DNA of 64,000 nucleotides, from assembly GCF_001368915.1 (NCBI RefSeq), contig NZ_CSTE01000001.1:137364-201363 (forward strand). Reading direction: 5' to 3'. Origin of the DNA: Haloferax massiliensis. GTDB taxonomy: Archaea > Halobacteriota > Halobacteria > Halobacteriales > Haloferacaceae. The translations under genes and the position numbers were made by a program. Numbering within the stretch: position 1 is the first letter of the stretch; every line of letters starts with the position of its first letter. Below are positions 17,868-28,100 of this stretch, one piece after another. The notes beneath the pieces were generated by a model that searched no databases, was not told the DNA's origin, and saw only the letters and a program-made list of their open reading frames with translations.

Positions 17868-19493
17868 ATGGTACGGAACAAATCAGCGATACTCCTTTGT
17901 GTGCTAGTAGTAACGTCAATCGCGGCGGTCCCGGTGTCGGCCGAGAGTTCGGTGTACGGCAATCCGGAACTCTCGCTAAGCGTGTCGGACAACACCTACA
18001 GGTCGAGCGAGTCCGCCACGCTGTCGATCGTCGCGAGTAACAACGGACGGCTCGAACAGGGCGGACCGGCGCAGTACGAACAGGAGGTCCAGACTGCGCA
18101 GAGCGTCCAGATGAAGGTTCTCGAAGAGCAGATCGACGCGCCGATCGACGTGAAAACGGGGACCGTGACGGCGGGCGCAATCCCGGACTCGGGAACCGGC
18201 CGCTTCGATTTCAACATCGAGATCGGTGCCGCCGAGCCGGGAACTTACGAGATTCCCGTCGAGGTACAGTACAAGTACGTCCGGATGGTCACGTACGGCA
18301 ACGTCGATGGCCCGGAATACGTGTGGCGGACGGTCACGAAAGAGAAGTCGGTGACGGTCGAAGTCGAAGACCGTCCGCAGTTCGAGGTCGTGAACGACGA
18401 CAACAACGCGGTGTTCGCCGGGGACACCGGCCAGCTTTCGTTCACGCTCGAAAACACGGGGACGCGAACCGCCACGTCGTCGTCGGTCCAGCTCACGACG
18501 CAGTCGCCGACGATCTTCTTCGGAACGACGCAGAACCCGCAGTCGTCGACGAGCCTGTACGTTCCGTCGCTCCAACCGGGTGAGCGGGCGAACCTCTCCG
18601 TCCAAGTCGGTGCGGCGGGAGAAACCCAAGCCGGGTCGTACCCCGTCAACCTCGCCGTGTCGTACGAGAACCAAAACGGAGTCACCGAGACCTCGGATAC
18701 GCTGACGACCGGAGTCACGGTCAACCCCGAGCGAACGTTCGAGATCAGAGACATCGAGACGAAACGCTTCAGAGTCGACGAGGGAGAGGCGAAGATCAAC
18801 GCGCAGGTCGTGAACACGGGCAGCGGCTCCGTGAGCAACGTCGCCGTCCGTATCGGTGACACAGCCGTTGTGACGCCGACGAACGGCGAGTCCGCAATCG
18901 GTGACCTCGGACCGGGCGAGTCCCAGCCGGTCTCCTTTACCGTCTCGATTCCGGCGAGCGCCGAGCCGGGGACGAACACGTTCCCGTTCATCGTCGAATA
19001 CGAGAACCAAGACGGCGACGTGAGAACGACGTCGTCGCCGATTCGCAAGTCGATCTCGATCGGGGCGGAACAGGACCCGTTCACGGTCGTGAACGTCAGT
19101 ACGGCCGTCTCGCCGGGGACGACCGAGACGGTGGACGTCGAGGTGCAGTACAACGGTGAAGAGCCGATCTCGGCGGCGAACGCCAAGCTCTTCGTGAGCG
19201 ATCCGATTTCGACGTCCGACGACGGTGCGTATCTCGGCGAGATGCAGCCGGGAGAAACCAAGACGGCGACGTTCACCGTCAGCGCCGGCTCGGAAGCGAT
19301 CGTCAAAGCCTACGACGCCTCGGTCGAGGTCCGGTACGACGAGGCCGACGGCGACACGAAATACACTGACGGCCTGCCGGTCGGCATTGCCCTGTCCCCG
19401 TCGAGCGGTGGACTCCCGATCCCGATGTCGGTAATCGGTGTTCTCGCACTCCTCGGGATCGGAGCGATAGCCGTCGTCTACCGCCGTCGATGA
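17868..19493 (+). CDS. CARDB/COG1361-type surface protein paired with RND exporter (copy 1)
   Basis: A 541-residue protein: signal peptide (about 1-24), four or five Ig-like CARDB repeats, including an LENTGTRTATSSSVQL-type repeat, and a C-terminal anchor (IPMSVIGVLALLGIGAIAVV) ending YRRR. It lies 28 bases upstream of an RND/MMPL exporter. The whole pair has a paralogous pair at 30061-34218: both proteins begin with YGxPxxxxxxS after the signal, share GGPxxYEQ/SGPERYES, and have EIPVEVQYKY/RIPIEVSYTY. COG1361 proteins with COG1033 exporters are a recurrent archaeal pairing. Role probably in envelope transport; substrate unknown. Confidence 0.82.
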   Translation: MVRNKSAILLCVLVVTSIAAVPVSAESSVYGNPELSLSVSDNTYRSSESATLSIVASNNGRLEQGGPAQYEQEVQTAQSVQMKVLEEQIDAPIDVKTGTVTAGAIPDSGTGRFDFNIEIGAAEPGTYEIPVEVQYKYVRMVTYGNVDGPEYVWRTVTKEKSVTVEVEDRPQFEVVNDDNNAVFAGDTGQLSFTLENTGTRTATSSSVQLTTQSPTIFFGTTQNPQSSTSLYVPSLQPGERANLSVQVGAAGETQAGSYPVNLAVSYENQNGVTETSDTLTTGVTVNPERTFEIRDIETKRFRVDEGEAKINAQVVNTGSGSVSNVAVRIGDTAVVTPTNGESAIGDLGPGESQPVSFTVSIPASAEPGTNTFPFIVEYENQDGDVRTTSSPIRKSISIGAEQDPFTVVNVSTAVSPGTTETVDVEVQYNGEEPISAANAKLFVSDPISTSDDGAYLGEMQPGETKTATFTVSAGSEAIVKAYDASVEVRYDEADGDTKYTDGLPVGIALSPSSGGLPIPMSVIGVLALLGIGAIAVVYRRR

Positions 19494-19521
19494 CGGATCA
19501 TGGACGGGACAAGGAGTAACC

Positions 19522-21774
19522 ATGGATAAGCTACGCGAGGTATTCAGCACGGTCGGAAGACAGGTCCAACAGCGACCAGTCGCAGTGCTGCTCCTCGCAG
19601 TCCTGCTGATCTTCGGAGCGTTCGGCGGTGCTGCGCAGATCACGAGCGTTACTGGCGACGCTGCATTCGTTGCGGACAACCCAACGTTCGACGCGTTTAC
19701 GGAATCGTTTGACCGAGGCAGCATTGCCGTTCTCGTACGTGGGGATATTTCGGAACCGCAGACACTCCACGCGATCGACCGCGTCGACCGGCAGATGTCG
19801 ACGAAGGCGAACGTCCAGACCGTAACGAGTCCGGCAGACCAGGTCCGTCAAGAGTACGGCCGAATCCCCGATTCGGAGGCGAAAATTCGGAGCGTTATCG
19901 GATCACCGGACTACACGGTCGTCCAGATCGTCTTCGATACGGGGCTCTCTCAACAGGACGAACGCCCCATCTACACGCAGGCCGTAGAAGCGACTGACTG
20001 GGCGGAGTTCCCCGCCGGGACGACGGTAACCGTCACTGGCAGTGCCGCGTTCTCTGCACAGCTTTCGACGCTCATCCAGCAGAGTACACAGCAGTTACTC
20101 GGCCTCGCGATCGGGCTCATGGTCGTGGCGCTGTTCTTCTTGTTCCGCGGCGTCCGCCTCCGTCTCCTCCCGATTGTCGCCGTCTTCGTCGGCGTCATCT
20201 ACACGTTCGGAGCGATCGGATACGCTGGAGTCCCCAACTCGACAATGACCAGCGCGGTCTTCCCCATCTTGATCGGGCTGGGCATCGACTACTCCGTGCA
20301 GTTCCACGAGCGGTACGAGGAAGAACTCGAAAACCATCCGCCGCGCGAAGCGCTTCCGCAAGCGCTTGGCGGGATCGGCCCACCGGTCTTCGTCGCTATG
20401 CTCGCCGCCGCCCTAGGGTTCGGAGCGACGTGGGTGTCGACGTCGTCGCCGTCGATTATCTGGTTCGCCCAGACCTCGATCTTCGGCGTGCTTCTCACCT
20501 TCGTCGCGGGGATTCTCGTTCTCCTCCCGCTTCTCACCCTCTGGGTTCGCCGGCGGGACGACTCGACGGGCGAAACGCCGACCGAAGACGACGCTCCGAC
20601 GACGGCCGAAACGACGCAGTCCCAAGGCGACTCAGATCGCGTCGGCCTCGTTGGAGAACTGCTCGGCCGTTCGGCGCGGACGCTCGCGAGTCATCCAGTG
20701 CTCGTCCTCAGCATCGCGCTGCTGATCGCTCTCGTGGGCTTTCAGGCCGGCGGGTCACTCGACACGCTCGCGGATACGGAAGGGTTCATCCCGCAGGACC
20801 TCCCCGCGTACACCGACCTCCAACAGTTCCGCTCTGTCGCCGGGGGCGGTTCGAGCACGAGTTACGACGTGCTCGTGACCGGTACGAATCTCAAACACCC
20901 GACAACATTGCAGTGGATGCTTGACTTCGAGCACATCGCAACACAGGCCCCGCTGGTACAAGGCGTCGATTCGCCAGCGACGCTGATTAAACAGCACAAC
21001 GGGGGCCAAATCCCCCAAACCGAGAGTGGCGTCAAGCGCGTGCTCGAAACCATCCCCGAGAGACAGAAACTCCAGTATTACAACGATGGGCGTGCGCACA
21101 TCATGGTCTACTCCGCACGGGATATGACCACCCAGCAGGCCCTCTCGTTCCTTGAGAACACGCGCGAGTCGATCGCGTACAGTAGTCCGCCGCCCGGAGT
21201 GACGGCGGACATCACGGGAACCGCCGCGATTGCGACGCCCTCCATCGTGGAGCAGATCAACTCACGAAACGTGACGACCGGACTGGGAGTCCTGTTCGTG
21301 TTCGTCCTGCTCCTCCTGTACTATCGCAATCTGGTGAAGGCTGTTGCGCCGCTCATCCCGATGGTGTTCGTCATCGGCTGGCAGAACATCTACATGTATC
21401 TGCTGAACATCCCGGTTTCGCCACTCGGTGCGAGTCTCGGGGCGATGACTGTCGGGATCGGTGCGGAGTACACCATCATCGTGATGGACCGATACTACCA
21501 AGAGAAGCAGCAGGCGGGCGTCAGTCGACTCGATGCCGTTCAGACCGCAGCCACTCGGGTCGGAAAGGCGATCAGCGTGTCGGGAATGACGACTGTGTTC
21601 GGCTTTTCGGCGCTGGTGTTGTCGCCGTTCCCGATTCTCAGCGGGTTCGGCTTCCTGACCGTCGGCGTCGTGTTCCTGACCCTCATCGCGTCGCTGGCGA
21701 CACTCCCCCCGACGCTCGTCCTCTTGGACTCGATCTCCGAGCGCGTGACCGCCATCCGCTCGTCGCGAGTGTGA
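19522..21774 (+). CDS. RND-superfamily (MMPL-type) exporter, copy 1
   Basis: A 750-residue protein with the two-fold RND plan: helix 1 near residues 20-40, an extracellular domain, five helices (about 190-350), a linker, then a second copy (helix near 390-410, loop, five helices 580-740). Each core carries the family motif: GLGIDYSVQFHERYEEE in the first half and VGIGAEYTIIVMDRYYQE in the second, with membrane Asp/Glu suited to proton coupling. Archaeal members of COG1033 are predicted to export lipids or other envelope material. It follows its CARDB partner directly. Confidence 0.87.
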   Translation: MDKLREVFSTVGRQVQQRPVAVLLLAVLLIFGAFGGAAQITSVTGDAAFVADNPTFDAFTESFDRGSIAVLVRGDISEPQTLHAIDRVDRQMSTKANVQTVTSPADQVRQEYGRIPDSEAKIRSVIGSPDYTVVQIVFDTGLSQQDERPIYTQAVEATDWAEFPAGTTVTVTGSAAFSAQLSTLIQQSTQQLLGLAIGLMVVALFFLFRGVRLRLLPIVAVFVGVIYTFGAIGYAGVPNSTMTSAVFPILIGLGIDYSVQFHERYEEELENHPPREALPQALGGIGPPVFVAMLAAALGFGATWVSTSSPSIIWFAQTSIFGVLLTFVAGILVLLPLLTLWVRRRDDSTGETPTEDDAPTTAETTQSQGDSDRVGLVGELLGRSARTLASHPVLVLSIALLIALVGFQAGGSLDTLADTEGFIPQDLPAYTDLQQFRSVAGGGSSTSYDVLVTGTNLKHPTTLQWMLDFEHIATQAPLVQGVDSPATLIKQHNGGQIPQTESGVKRVLETIPERQKLQYYNDGRAHIMVYSARDMTTQQALSFLENTRESIAYSSPPPGVTADITGTAAIATPSIVEQINSRNVTTGLGVLFVFVLLLLYYRNLVKAVAPLIPMVFVIGWQNIYMYLLNIPVSPLGASLGAMTVGIGAEYTIIVMDRYYQEKQQAGVSRLDAVQTAATRVGKAISVSGMTTVFGFSALVLSPFPILSGFGFLTVGVVFLTLIASLATLPPTLVLLDSISERVTAIRSSRV

Positions 21775-21797
21775 CGCTCCCCCGCGTTTCTTACCAT

Positions 21798-21820
21798 CCC
21801 CCGCGCTAACGCGCGAGGGG
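21798..21820. terminator. GC-rich hairpin downstream of the RND gene
   Basis: CCCCGCGC and GCGCGAGGGG form an inverted repeat around TAAC just after the RND stop at 21774. It sits between convergent genes and may end transcription, but no strong T-run follows. Confidence 0.35.
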
Positions 21821-21911
21821 TTCGCCGTTGAGGTCGGTGACCGACGCCCGGAGGCAACGAACGGGGTGAGAAACGCCAACCCTCACGGAGCATCGGCGAT
21901 ACCCTCTCGGG

Positions 21912-23489
21912 TCACGTTCCGAGGGACTCGCCTCGCGTAACTGTCGAAATCAGGTTTCTAACCGCCTCGACGAGCGTGTCGATGAGTCCGTCAGACGAGG
22001 GCTCCGAGGGGACGCTGGGTAACGGCGTGTTCGTGCGCACCGAGCCGGCTGGAGTCGGCGTCGACGCGTTCGGTTCGTCGGCCGTCGCGTTCGGTGGTGC
22101 GACCTGAACCGTCTCGATATGCTCTCTCCCGGTCGAATCGGTCACACGGACCCGAACACGCGCCGGGTACCCGTCCAGTTGGAGCGTTTCGTTGATAGTA
22201 ACGTCGCTGGCCACGCCCCCACCGTAAATCTGCGCTAAATCGACGGTGTCGCCGGCCGGTCCGACCGTCTCGGCGTACACGCTGGTAACGCGGCCATCGT
22301 ACACGCGACCCTCGACGTGGACCCGGCCGTCGCTGACCCGAATCGCGTCCGGCTGGAGTTCGATGGCCGGTTGCACGAGCTGCGTGACGTTCACCGCGAG
22401 TTCTCGTTTCGTCGCGTTGCCGGTGGCGTCGTCCGCAACGATGGTGATGTTCCGACGGTCTCCCGTGATCGGTATCGTCCTCGTGAACGTGTGTTCGATT
22501 GGCCGTGCACCGATTGGCTTCGGTTGGACCTCGTAGTTCAACCCCGAGCCGTCCGCCGAGCCGCGACGAACACCGATCGAGCGGATGCCGACCGCGTCCG
22601 TCACCCGAATGGTCAACCGAACCGCCGAGCGTGTTTTGACGAGGCTCTGGTTGAGTATCTCAATCGACGGCGGCGTCTCGTCTTTGACGTAGATGTTGAC
22701 ATTGTACTGACGACGGTGGCCGCGCGAATCGAGCACCGTAATCTTGAGACTGTTTTGGCCAGCGCCCACGCTGTCGTCGAACGGCCCTAGCCGAAGCGGT
22801 TTCGAAATCGACGTGTTCGGATCGTCGATCACGACCCGCTTTCGGAAGCCCCAGGGAGTATCGATACCCTGGCCGTGATACCGCAGTTCGATCGACACCT
22901 GCTCGACGTCCGAGTGGTCGTAGAGCGTCCCGTCGAGGCTGATTCGAGACCGATTGATCGTATAGTTGTTCTCGGGGGTTTCGTAGATACTGGTGTTGCC
23001 CGTCCGGAACGGCGACGTGAACACCAACGCCGGGGCGATCGAATCCTCGATTATCGTTGCCCTGTGGGTCGTGGTTCTCCCGCCCTCCTTTACGAGAACC
23101 TCCAGATCGTGCTCGCCAGCGTTCACATCGAGCGTTGACGTTTCCTGGACCGCGGTGCTGTTCGGCGTATATATCCGTCGGCTGTCTCCATCCACGCGGA
23201 CGACGAGCAGTTCGATTGCCGCTGAACTGTTTGCTCGAACCGTGAGTTCGGGGTTGTCGCCGGTCGTAACCGTGTCCCCGTCGGCCACAGTCCGGTTTTC
23301 GATAACCAGCGTCAGACTCGGCTCTGAACGGTCGGTCGAATTGTTCCGTTCGACCTGCTGGTGTGTGTCCGAAACATCGATAGCCACGTCTCCAGTTGTC
23401 GTCGATGGCTCCGCCGCGGCGGTTACTCCTGCAGTAAAAGAGAGTATCAGTAGAACTGCGGCCGCCCAACCCACGTGCTTGGAGTCCAT
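21912..23489 (-). CDS. secreted multi-domain Ig-like protein
   Basis: With the start at 23489 (MDSKHVGW), a 525-residue exported protein. A signal peptide (about 1-25) precedes an N-terminal Ig-like domain and several Big/cadherin-like beta repeats carrying ITVLDSRGHRRQYNV, RLTIRVTDAVGIRSIGV and ITIVADDATGNATKREL. These are typical of surface proteins with a V.D..GN motif. The C-terminus is Thr/Pro/Ser-rich and ends in an amphipathic helix (LIDTLVEAVRNLISTV) rather than a clear membrane anchor, so it may be released or held through the S-layer. Function unknown. Confidence 0.72.
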   Translation of the reverse strand: MDSKHVGWAAAVLLILSFTAGVTAAAEPSTTTGDVAIDVSDTHQQVERNNSTDRSEPSLTLVIENRTVADGDTVTTGDNPELTVRANSSAAIELLVVRVDGDSRRIYTPNSTAVQETSTLDVNAGEHDLEVLVKEGGRTTTHRATIIEDSIAPALVFTSPFRTGNTSIYETPENNYTINRSRISLDGTLYDHSDVEQVSIELRYHGQGIDTPWGFRKRVVIDDPNTSISKPLRLGPFDDSVGAGQNSLKITVLDSRGHRRQYNVNIYVKDETPPSIEILNQSLVKTRSAVRLTIRVTDAVGIRSIGVRRGSADGSGLNYEVQPKPIGARPIEHTFTRTIPITGDRRNITIVADDATGNATKRELAVNVTQLVQPAIELQPDAIRVSDGRVHVEGRVYDGRVTSVYAETVGPAGDTVDLAQIYGGGVASDVTINETLQLDGYPARVRVRVTDSTGREHIETVQVAPPNATADEPNASTPTPAGSVRTNTPLPSVPSEPSSDGLIDTLVEAVRNLISTVTRGESLGT

Positions 23490-23998
23490 GTTCGAATACA
23501 CTAGCCAGTGGGCGTTTCGAAGATAAATCTACAGACCCAACTATCATCGTTGAAATTCGGAGCAGGACTAACGGAGACGGACCCGAAGATACGGAGCGAT
23601 ACGGTCCCGAAATCGGGAGCCGCCGACCCAAGATGAAGTGGTGCTGGCCTGTCGTTGCGAGTAAGCAAATCGGTGTAGATTACTCGCGTTACAGCCATCA
23701 AACAACTGGCCGCGAACACGACTAGTTGGGTCGATCCGGTGACTGCCCATACAGAGGCTGGCTTGACGCCAACCTTTCTTATCCTCAAATCCATCGATAC
23801 TAATCTATTTCGGTCTCAAGTCGCCTCTCGGGCAGTCCTCTCTGTCGAGGGAGGATTGAACGTCCCGAGATGACGTACGACTAGGTCCGTCTGGCCAAGC
23901 ACCTTCCGCATCCATGTGGGAGCCCCACGCAACGAAAGAGCGGAATCAAGGGAGACAAATACCCAAACCGCTACCACTCTCCGAGAGGTAGTTCACCC
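23490..23998. other. intergenic region between divergent genes
   Basis: No gene is supported. The stretch carries a hairpin around 23840-23870 (CCTCTC and GAGGGAGG arms) and must contain both divergent promoters. A TATA-like AAATACCC lies about 30 bases before the TrmB-like start at 23999. Confidence 0.4.
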
Positions 23999-24754
23999 AT
24001 GAACAACAGCGAAGCGATCGACGCGCTCATCGAGCTCGGTCTGTCTACGTATGAGGCGCGGGTGTTTACCGCACTGATCGAACTCGGTGAGGGAACGGCC
24101 CGCGAGGTTGCGAAGACGTCGGACGTCCCCCGTTCGCAGGTGTATACGACGGCAAAAGAACTGCAGTCGCGAGGGTTCATTAGCGTCCAACAGGCGAATC
24201 CACAGGTATTCCAACCGATATCGCTGTCCGAGGTCGAGTCGCAACTCAGTCGCGAATTCGCATCCAAGCGTGACACGGCGTTCGACCGGCTCAAGACGCT
24301 CGAACGGCAGACCGCACCGGCGGCCGAACAGAACGAAGACGTGTGGACGATCACGGGCACGCCGGCGATCATCGGCCGGGCCAGCCAACTCATCGACGAA
24401 GCCGAAACGCGAGTGATCTACGGTGCCGAGAGCCTCGGTCATCCGGATGCCGAACTCCTGAGTACAGTCCGCTCGTGCTGTTCGCGCGACGTCTCGGTAC
24501 ACCTGCTTCAGGATAGCGACCAAGAGATTTCGGACCAGTGGCGAGAGATCGACTGCGTGTCCGCCGTGTCGATCCCACCGCAACAGTCCAAAGGCGACCA
24601 CGCAGTGCGGCTGTTACTCGTCGATTCGGATAGCTTCCTCCTGAGTGTCCGCAGTAACCGATCGGCACCCGAGATCGCGATTTGGAGCGCAAACACGACG
24701 TTCGCCGAGGCGTTCTCACAGCTCCTCACGAGCAGTCTCCCCGTTCCCGAGTGA
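23999..24754 (+). CDS. TrmB-like transcriptional regulator
   Basis: A 251-residue protein. Residues 1-70 are a winged helix of the TrmB/MarR type (LGLSTYEARVFTALIELGEG, then VPRSQVYTTAKELQSRGFI), and a coiled-coil-like stretch follows. The C-terminal domain has the phospholipase-D-like fold seen in this family (VIYGAESLGHP and similar). Haloarchaeal TrmB relatives control sugar, redox or membrane genes as repressors or activators. Position between the surface-protein genes and csg suggests local control, which is inference. Confidence 0.8.
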   Translation: MNNSEAIDALIELGLSTYEARVFTALIELGEGTAREVAKTSDVPRSQVYTTAKELQSRGFISVQQANPQVFQPISLSEVESQLSREFASKRDTAFDRLKTLERQTAPAAEQNEDVWTITGTPAIIGRASQLIDEAETRVIYGAESLGHPDAELLSTVRSCCSRDVSVHLLQDSDQEISDQWREIDCVSAVSIPPQQSKGDHAVRLLLVDSDSFLLSVRSNRSAPEIAIWSANTTFAEAFSQLLTSSLPVPE

Positions 24755-24932
24755 ACAGCTCTCTGTCTTCCGGGCTCGCTTAGGGTGACGCCGCCCGCTG
24801 TTCGAGAATGTGCCAGAGCTCTCCGAGTCCTGACTCCGTTCCAGAAGTACGTGAGGACGACCCAGTCGTCGGTCTCCACCGTAGTCTCGGTGGCGACGCT
24901 CGTCTGTCAGAAGTGTCTCTTCGGGTTGGTCG

Positions 24933-24963
24933 GGTAAAATAAAAAGACCGGAACGAATCCGGT
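24933..24963 (-). terminator. terminator of the S-layer gene
   Basis: On the minus strand, just past the csg stop, ACCGGA and TCCGGT arms (24947-24952 and 24958-24963) form a 6-bp hairpin with a 5-nt loop, followed by a T-rich run (TTTTTATTT) at 24937-24945. This is a strong terminator for one of the most highly expressed haloarchaeal genes. Confidence 0.7.
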
Positions 24964-25021
24964 TGGTTACTCGTCTGCTGTCGTCACGTCCTCGTCGGAG
25001 TGACGAGGCGGGACGGCGGCG

Positions 25022-27493
25022 TTAGTTCTCGCGGCGGAGTGCGAGAAGGGCCGCGCCGACGAGTGCGACGAGAGCGACTGCGATACCGAAGCCGGGCGTG
25101 TTGGAGGACGTGGTGGACGTCTCCTCAGTCGGCTCCTCGGTGGTCTCAGTCGGCTCCGAGGTCGTCGTCGTTTCCGTGGGTTCGTCCGTGGTCGTCGACG
25201 TTTCCGTTTCGCCCGAGGACGTCGTCGTGGTGTCCTCACGCTCGGAGACGATTTCGACGTTCACGGTGTCCGTGTTGTCGCCGTCGTCGGCTTCCACGGT
25301 GAACGTACCCGTCTCGAAGTCGGTGGTGTCAATTTCGACCATCCACTGGCCGTCGTTGTTCCACTCGTCAGTGTCTTCGAGTGCGACGGACGTGCCGTCT
25401 TCACTCGTCACTTCGATGCTGATGGTGTTGTCGTCCGGCTTGAGGTTCGTCGAGCCAGCGATGACCATCGTTTCACCGGTTGCGACCGGGTTGATGCCAG
25501 ACGCTTCAGCGGCGTCGGGGTAGATCGAGTCGATGGACGTCGAGGACTCGGCCAGACGGAACGTCTCGGTGACGATCAGGTCGTCGCTCGCCGTCTCGTC
25601 AACCGTTTCGGAGGCGATGAGCTCGTTGACCTGCTCACCGTTGTTGTTGTTGCTGTCGAGCTGGTCGAGGTAGCCCGTCAGGTCGTCGAGGTTCGCGCCG
25701 TTGCTCGGGCCGGACGGCAGCGAGCCGTCACCGACAGCGCCGTCGCGACCGACCGAGAGGATGTGGGCGGTGACCTGGCCCTGCGTGAGGCCGACGGTGA
25801 TGTCGTCCTCTTCGAAGGTACCGTCGCTGTCAACGCTCACGGACTGGTATTCGACGTTACCGCGCTCGTCGACGAAGATGACGAGGACGGAGTCGGCACC
25901 GCTGGCGGTACCGTTAACGTCAGTCGTTCCGGAGTCGACAGGAGCGACCTGGCCGTTGATCGTGGTGAACTGACCGGTCAGACCCTGGTCGACCACACGG
26001 ATCGAGTTACTGCTGCTCACGCCGCTGGTGAAGTCAGACGTCGTAAGCGCGTCGTCGACGGAACCGTCGTCGTCAGTGTCAGCGTCGGACGCGTCGATGA
26101 CGCCGATGCGGTAGGTACCCGTCAGCGACAGGATGCTGCTACCGTCGCCGGGGAGGTTCGAGATCGCAACGTCTTCCTCTTCGAACGTGTCGTCAGAGTC
26201 GACGTTAATTTCGTTGTCGCCGCCGATTTCGAGGAGCTGCCAGTCGCCATCGTCGCGGACGTAGATTGCGACGCTGTCGGAGCTGGTAGCCGTACCGTTA
26301 ATGTCGACTTCCGAGCCAACGACGTACTGACCGGTCGGGCTCGAAAGCGATGCACCGCCTTCCTCGACGGTGAGCGTGATGTCGTTCGTCGGGTCTTCGT
26401 CGACTGCTTCGGTCGCGTTCACACCGACGTCGTAGACTTCGACGTCGATGTCGCTGTCGTCGAGATACTGCGTTTCGATGCCGCCAACGGCGCTCGCGCC
26501 GTCGATTTCGACGATAGCGTACGCGATGTCCGCGTCACTGACGTCCATGGTCGTGGCCGCGGAGGAGTTGTTCACAGCCGTGCTGTTCGCGATGCCGACC
26601 TCCGAGGTGTCGCCGATGTTACGGAAGACCGCCTTGGCCTGTTGCGTCGTGACGTCGTTCTGGAGGTCGTTGATGTCGATTGCAACGACGTGCTCGTTGC
26701 CGTCGATGCCGTTCGTGACCGTGTACTGAACGTCAGTACCCTGCGTCACGGACTCGCTGTCGAGTTCGATGCCGACCTCGTCCTGCGACGAGATCGTCAG
26801 CGTCAGCGTCTCGGACGCCGAGCCGAAGTCGAGGTCCTCAGCGCCTTCGATGGTGATCGTGTACTCGCCAGCGTCCTGACCGGACATGTCGAGCTGGGCA
26901 CCGTTCTGCGTGCCAGTCGTACCGTCGTCGACGAGACCGTCGGAGCTGGTCAGAACCTCGTTGGTGATGTCAGTTCCGCTCGGGTCTTCAACGGTGACCT
27001 CGACCTTCTCGGCCGATTCGTAGTTGTAGTCAGCGTTGACGTAGAGCTCATCAGCGTCGCCCGAGCTGATGGAGGAGCCGGTAACGTCGCCACCGGACGC
27101 CGTCACGATTTCGCTGTCCGTGATACGGGGCGTCAGGAGGGTGACGTTGGCAGATCCGCTAGACGATCCGTCAGCGGAGTACGTACCAAGCGGCTGGTCA
27201 TCCGAGCTCTGCGGGATTGGCGAGGAAAGGTCCAGCGTAACGCCTTCCGCGTTACCTGCCGTACCCGTCAGAAGCGGATTCGAAGCGCCGAGTCCTGCGT
27301 CGGTGTTAATCTCCTCACCGAGGAAGACGCGGTCTCCGGATGCAATTGTCTTGTTGAACGCTTCGTTATCTGCGTCGAGATCTCCACGCTCCGCGGCGGC
27401 ACTTCCGGTCAGCGCGATGGTCCCCGCAAAGACGGAGGTTACCATTAGCGCTGCGAGAAGTATCGCACGCGTTTGGTTTTTGAGCTTTGTCAT
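25022..27493 (-). CDS. csg: S-layer glycoprotein
   Basis: An 823-residue protein recognised as the Haloferax S-layer glycoprotein (H. volcanii protein about 827 residues). The signal peptide begins [20 protein letters not shown] and is cleaved after SAAA. The mature start is [15 protein letters not shown], which carries an early N-glycosylation sequon as in H. volcanii, and [20 protein letters not shown] follows. Many acidic Ig-like domains lead to a Thr-rich O-glycosylated stretch (about 745-795) and a PGF-CTERM ([20 protein letters not shown], then RREN), the archaeosortase A target that is replaced by lipid. It forms the sole cell wall lattice. The ATG at 27493 is chosen over the longer frame. 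Confidence 0.97.
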   Translation of the reverse strand: MTKLKNQTRAILLAALMVTSVFAGTIALTGSAAAERGDLDADNEAFNKTIASGDRVFLGEEINTDAGLGASNPLLTGTAGNAEGVTLDLSSPIPQSSDDQPLGTYSADGSSSGSANVTLLTPRITDSEIVTASGGDVTGSSISSGDADELYVNADYNYESAEKVEVTVEDPSGTDITNEVLTSSDGLVDDGTTGTQNGAQLDMSGQDAGEYTITIEGAEDLDFGSASETLTLTISSQDEVGIELDSESVTQGTDVQYTVTNGIDGNEHVVAIDINDLQNDVTTQQAKAVFRNIGDTSEVGIANSTAVNNSSAATTMDVSDADIAYAIVEIDGASAVGGIETQYLDDSDIDVEVYDVGVNATEAVDEDPTNDITLTVEEGGASLSSPTGQYVVGSEVDINGTATSSDSVAIYVRDDGDWQLLEIGGDNEINVDSDDTFEEEDVAISNLPGDGSSILSLTGTYRIGVIDASDADTDDDGSVDDALTTSDFTSGVSSSNSIRVVDQGLTGQFTTINGQVAPVDSGTTDVNGTASGADSVLVIFVDERGNVEYQSVSVDSDGTFEEDDITVGLTQGQVTAHILSVGRDGAVGDGSLPSGPSNGANLDDLTGYLDQLDSNNNNGEQVNELIASETVDETASDDLIVTETFRLAESSTSIDSIYPDAAEASGINPVATGETMVIAGSTNLKPDDNTISIEVTSEDGTSVALEDTDEWNNDGQWMVEIDTTDFETGTFTVEADDGDNTDTVNVEIVSEREDTTTTSSGETETSTTTDEPTETTTTSEPTETTEEPTEETSTTSSNTPGFGIAVALVALVGAALLALRREN

Positions 27494-27578
27494 AGTGTAC
27501 TTGTAGCGCCAGTATTTTCCACGCACATCGCTATGACGCGGATCCCTACTAGCGGGGGATGGGCAGGGGTACGGTAGA

Positions 27579-27591
27579 ACCATATAAGCGG
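27579..27591 (-). promoter_or_regulatory. TATA box of csg
   Basis: GCTTATATGG read on the minus strand at about 27580-27589 lies roughly 90 bases upstream of the csg ATG. Initiation about 25 bases downstream would leave a leader of some 60-65 nt, unlike the leaderless promoters common elsewhere in the window. Confidence 0.55.
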
Positions 27592-28100
27592 CCTTGGTAA
27601 ATGCTTTCTGTTTCTGTTGCTTGATTGGTCACTATTCCCGTTGCCGTCTCGGACTTGGCGTCGGGTCATCCGCGCGCACGTAACGTCATAGTGATAGTGG
27701 AGACGGTCGGACCGCTCTGGCCGACCCTCGGGGACGGACGCGCGAGAAAACGGCCTCCAGCAGGCCACTCCCCGACCAAACCCCCAGCAACGACGCTGAC
27801 TAGCACGGTCGCGATGACGGCAGTCCCATCCTCAGAAGTAGACGAAACGCGGCGAGGAATCACGACCGCCGGGACGAGTCGCTCGGAGCACGGCTCTCAG
27901 TCGGGGCCGAACCGCATCTCAGGCGGGCAGTTCGAGGGTAGCAACTGTGGGAACTCAGCGGATCGTGACCACGGCGCTTCGGAAAACAGCCGTCTGAGAT
28001 TGCCAACTGTTCCGTCGGGTACACGTCCAGACGGGTTGGGCGGGAGTCACCGCGCCCCCACGTCGGGGACGGCGGTTACGCCGCCTGCGAGACTACGTCG
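27592..28100. other. long region upstream of the csg promoter
   Basis: About 500 bases without a supportable gene separate the csg promoter from the end of the upstream gene. Open frames here are Arg/Pro/Thr-rich and featureless. It may hold regulatory sequence for csg; no repeat or operator stands out. Confidence 0.4.

Noticed and set aside
23820-23880. Hairpin-rich sequence resembling an IS605/TnpB end or small RNA
   Set aside because: Arms are imperfect, there is no second end, and no TnpB remnant is visible.
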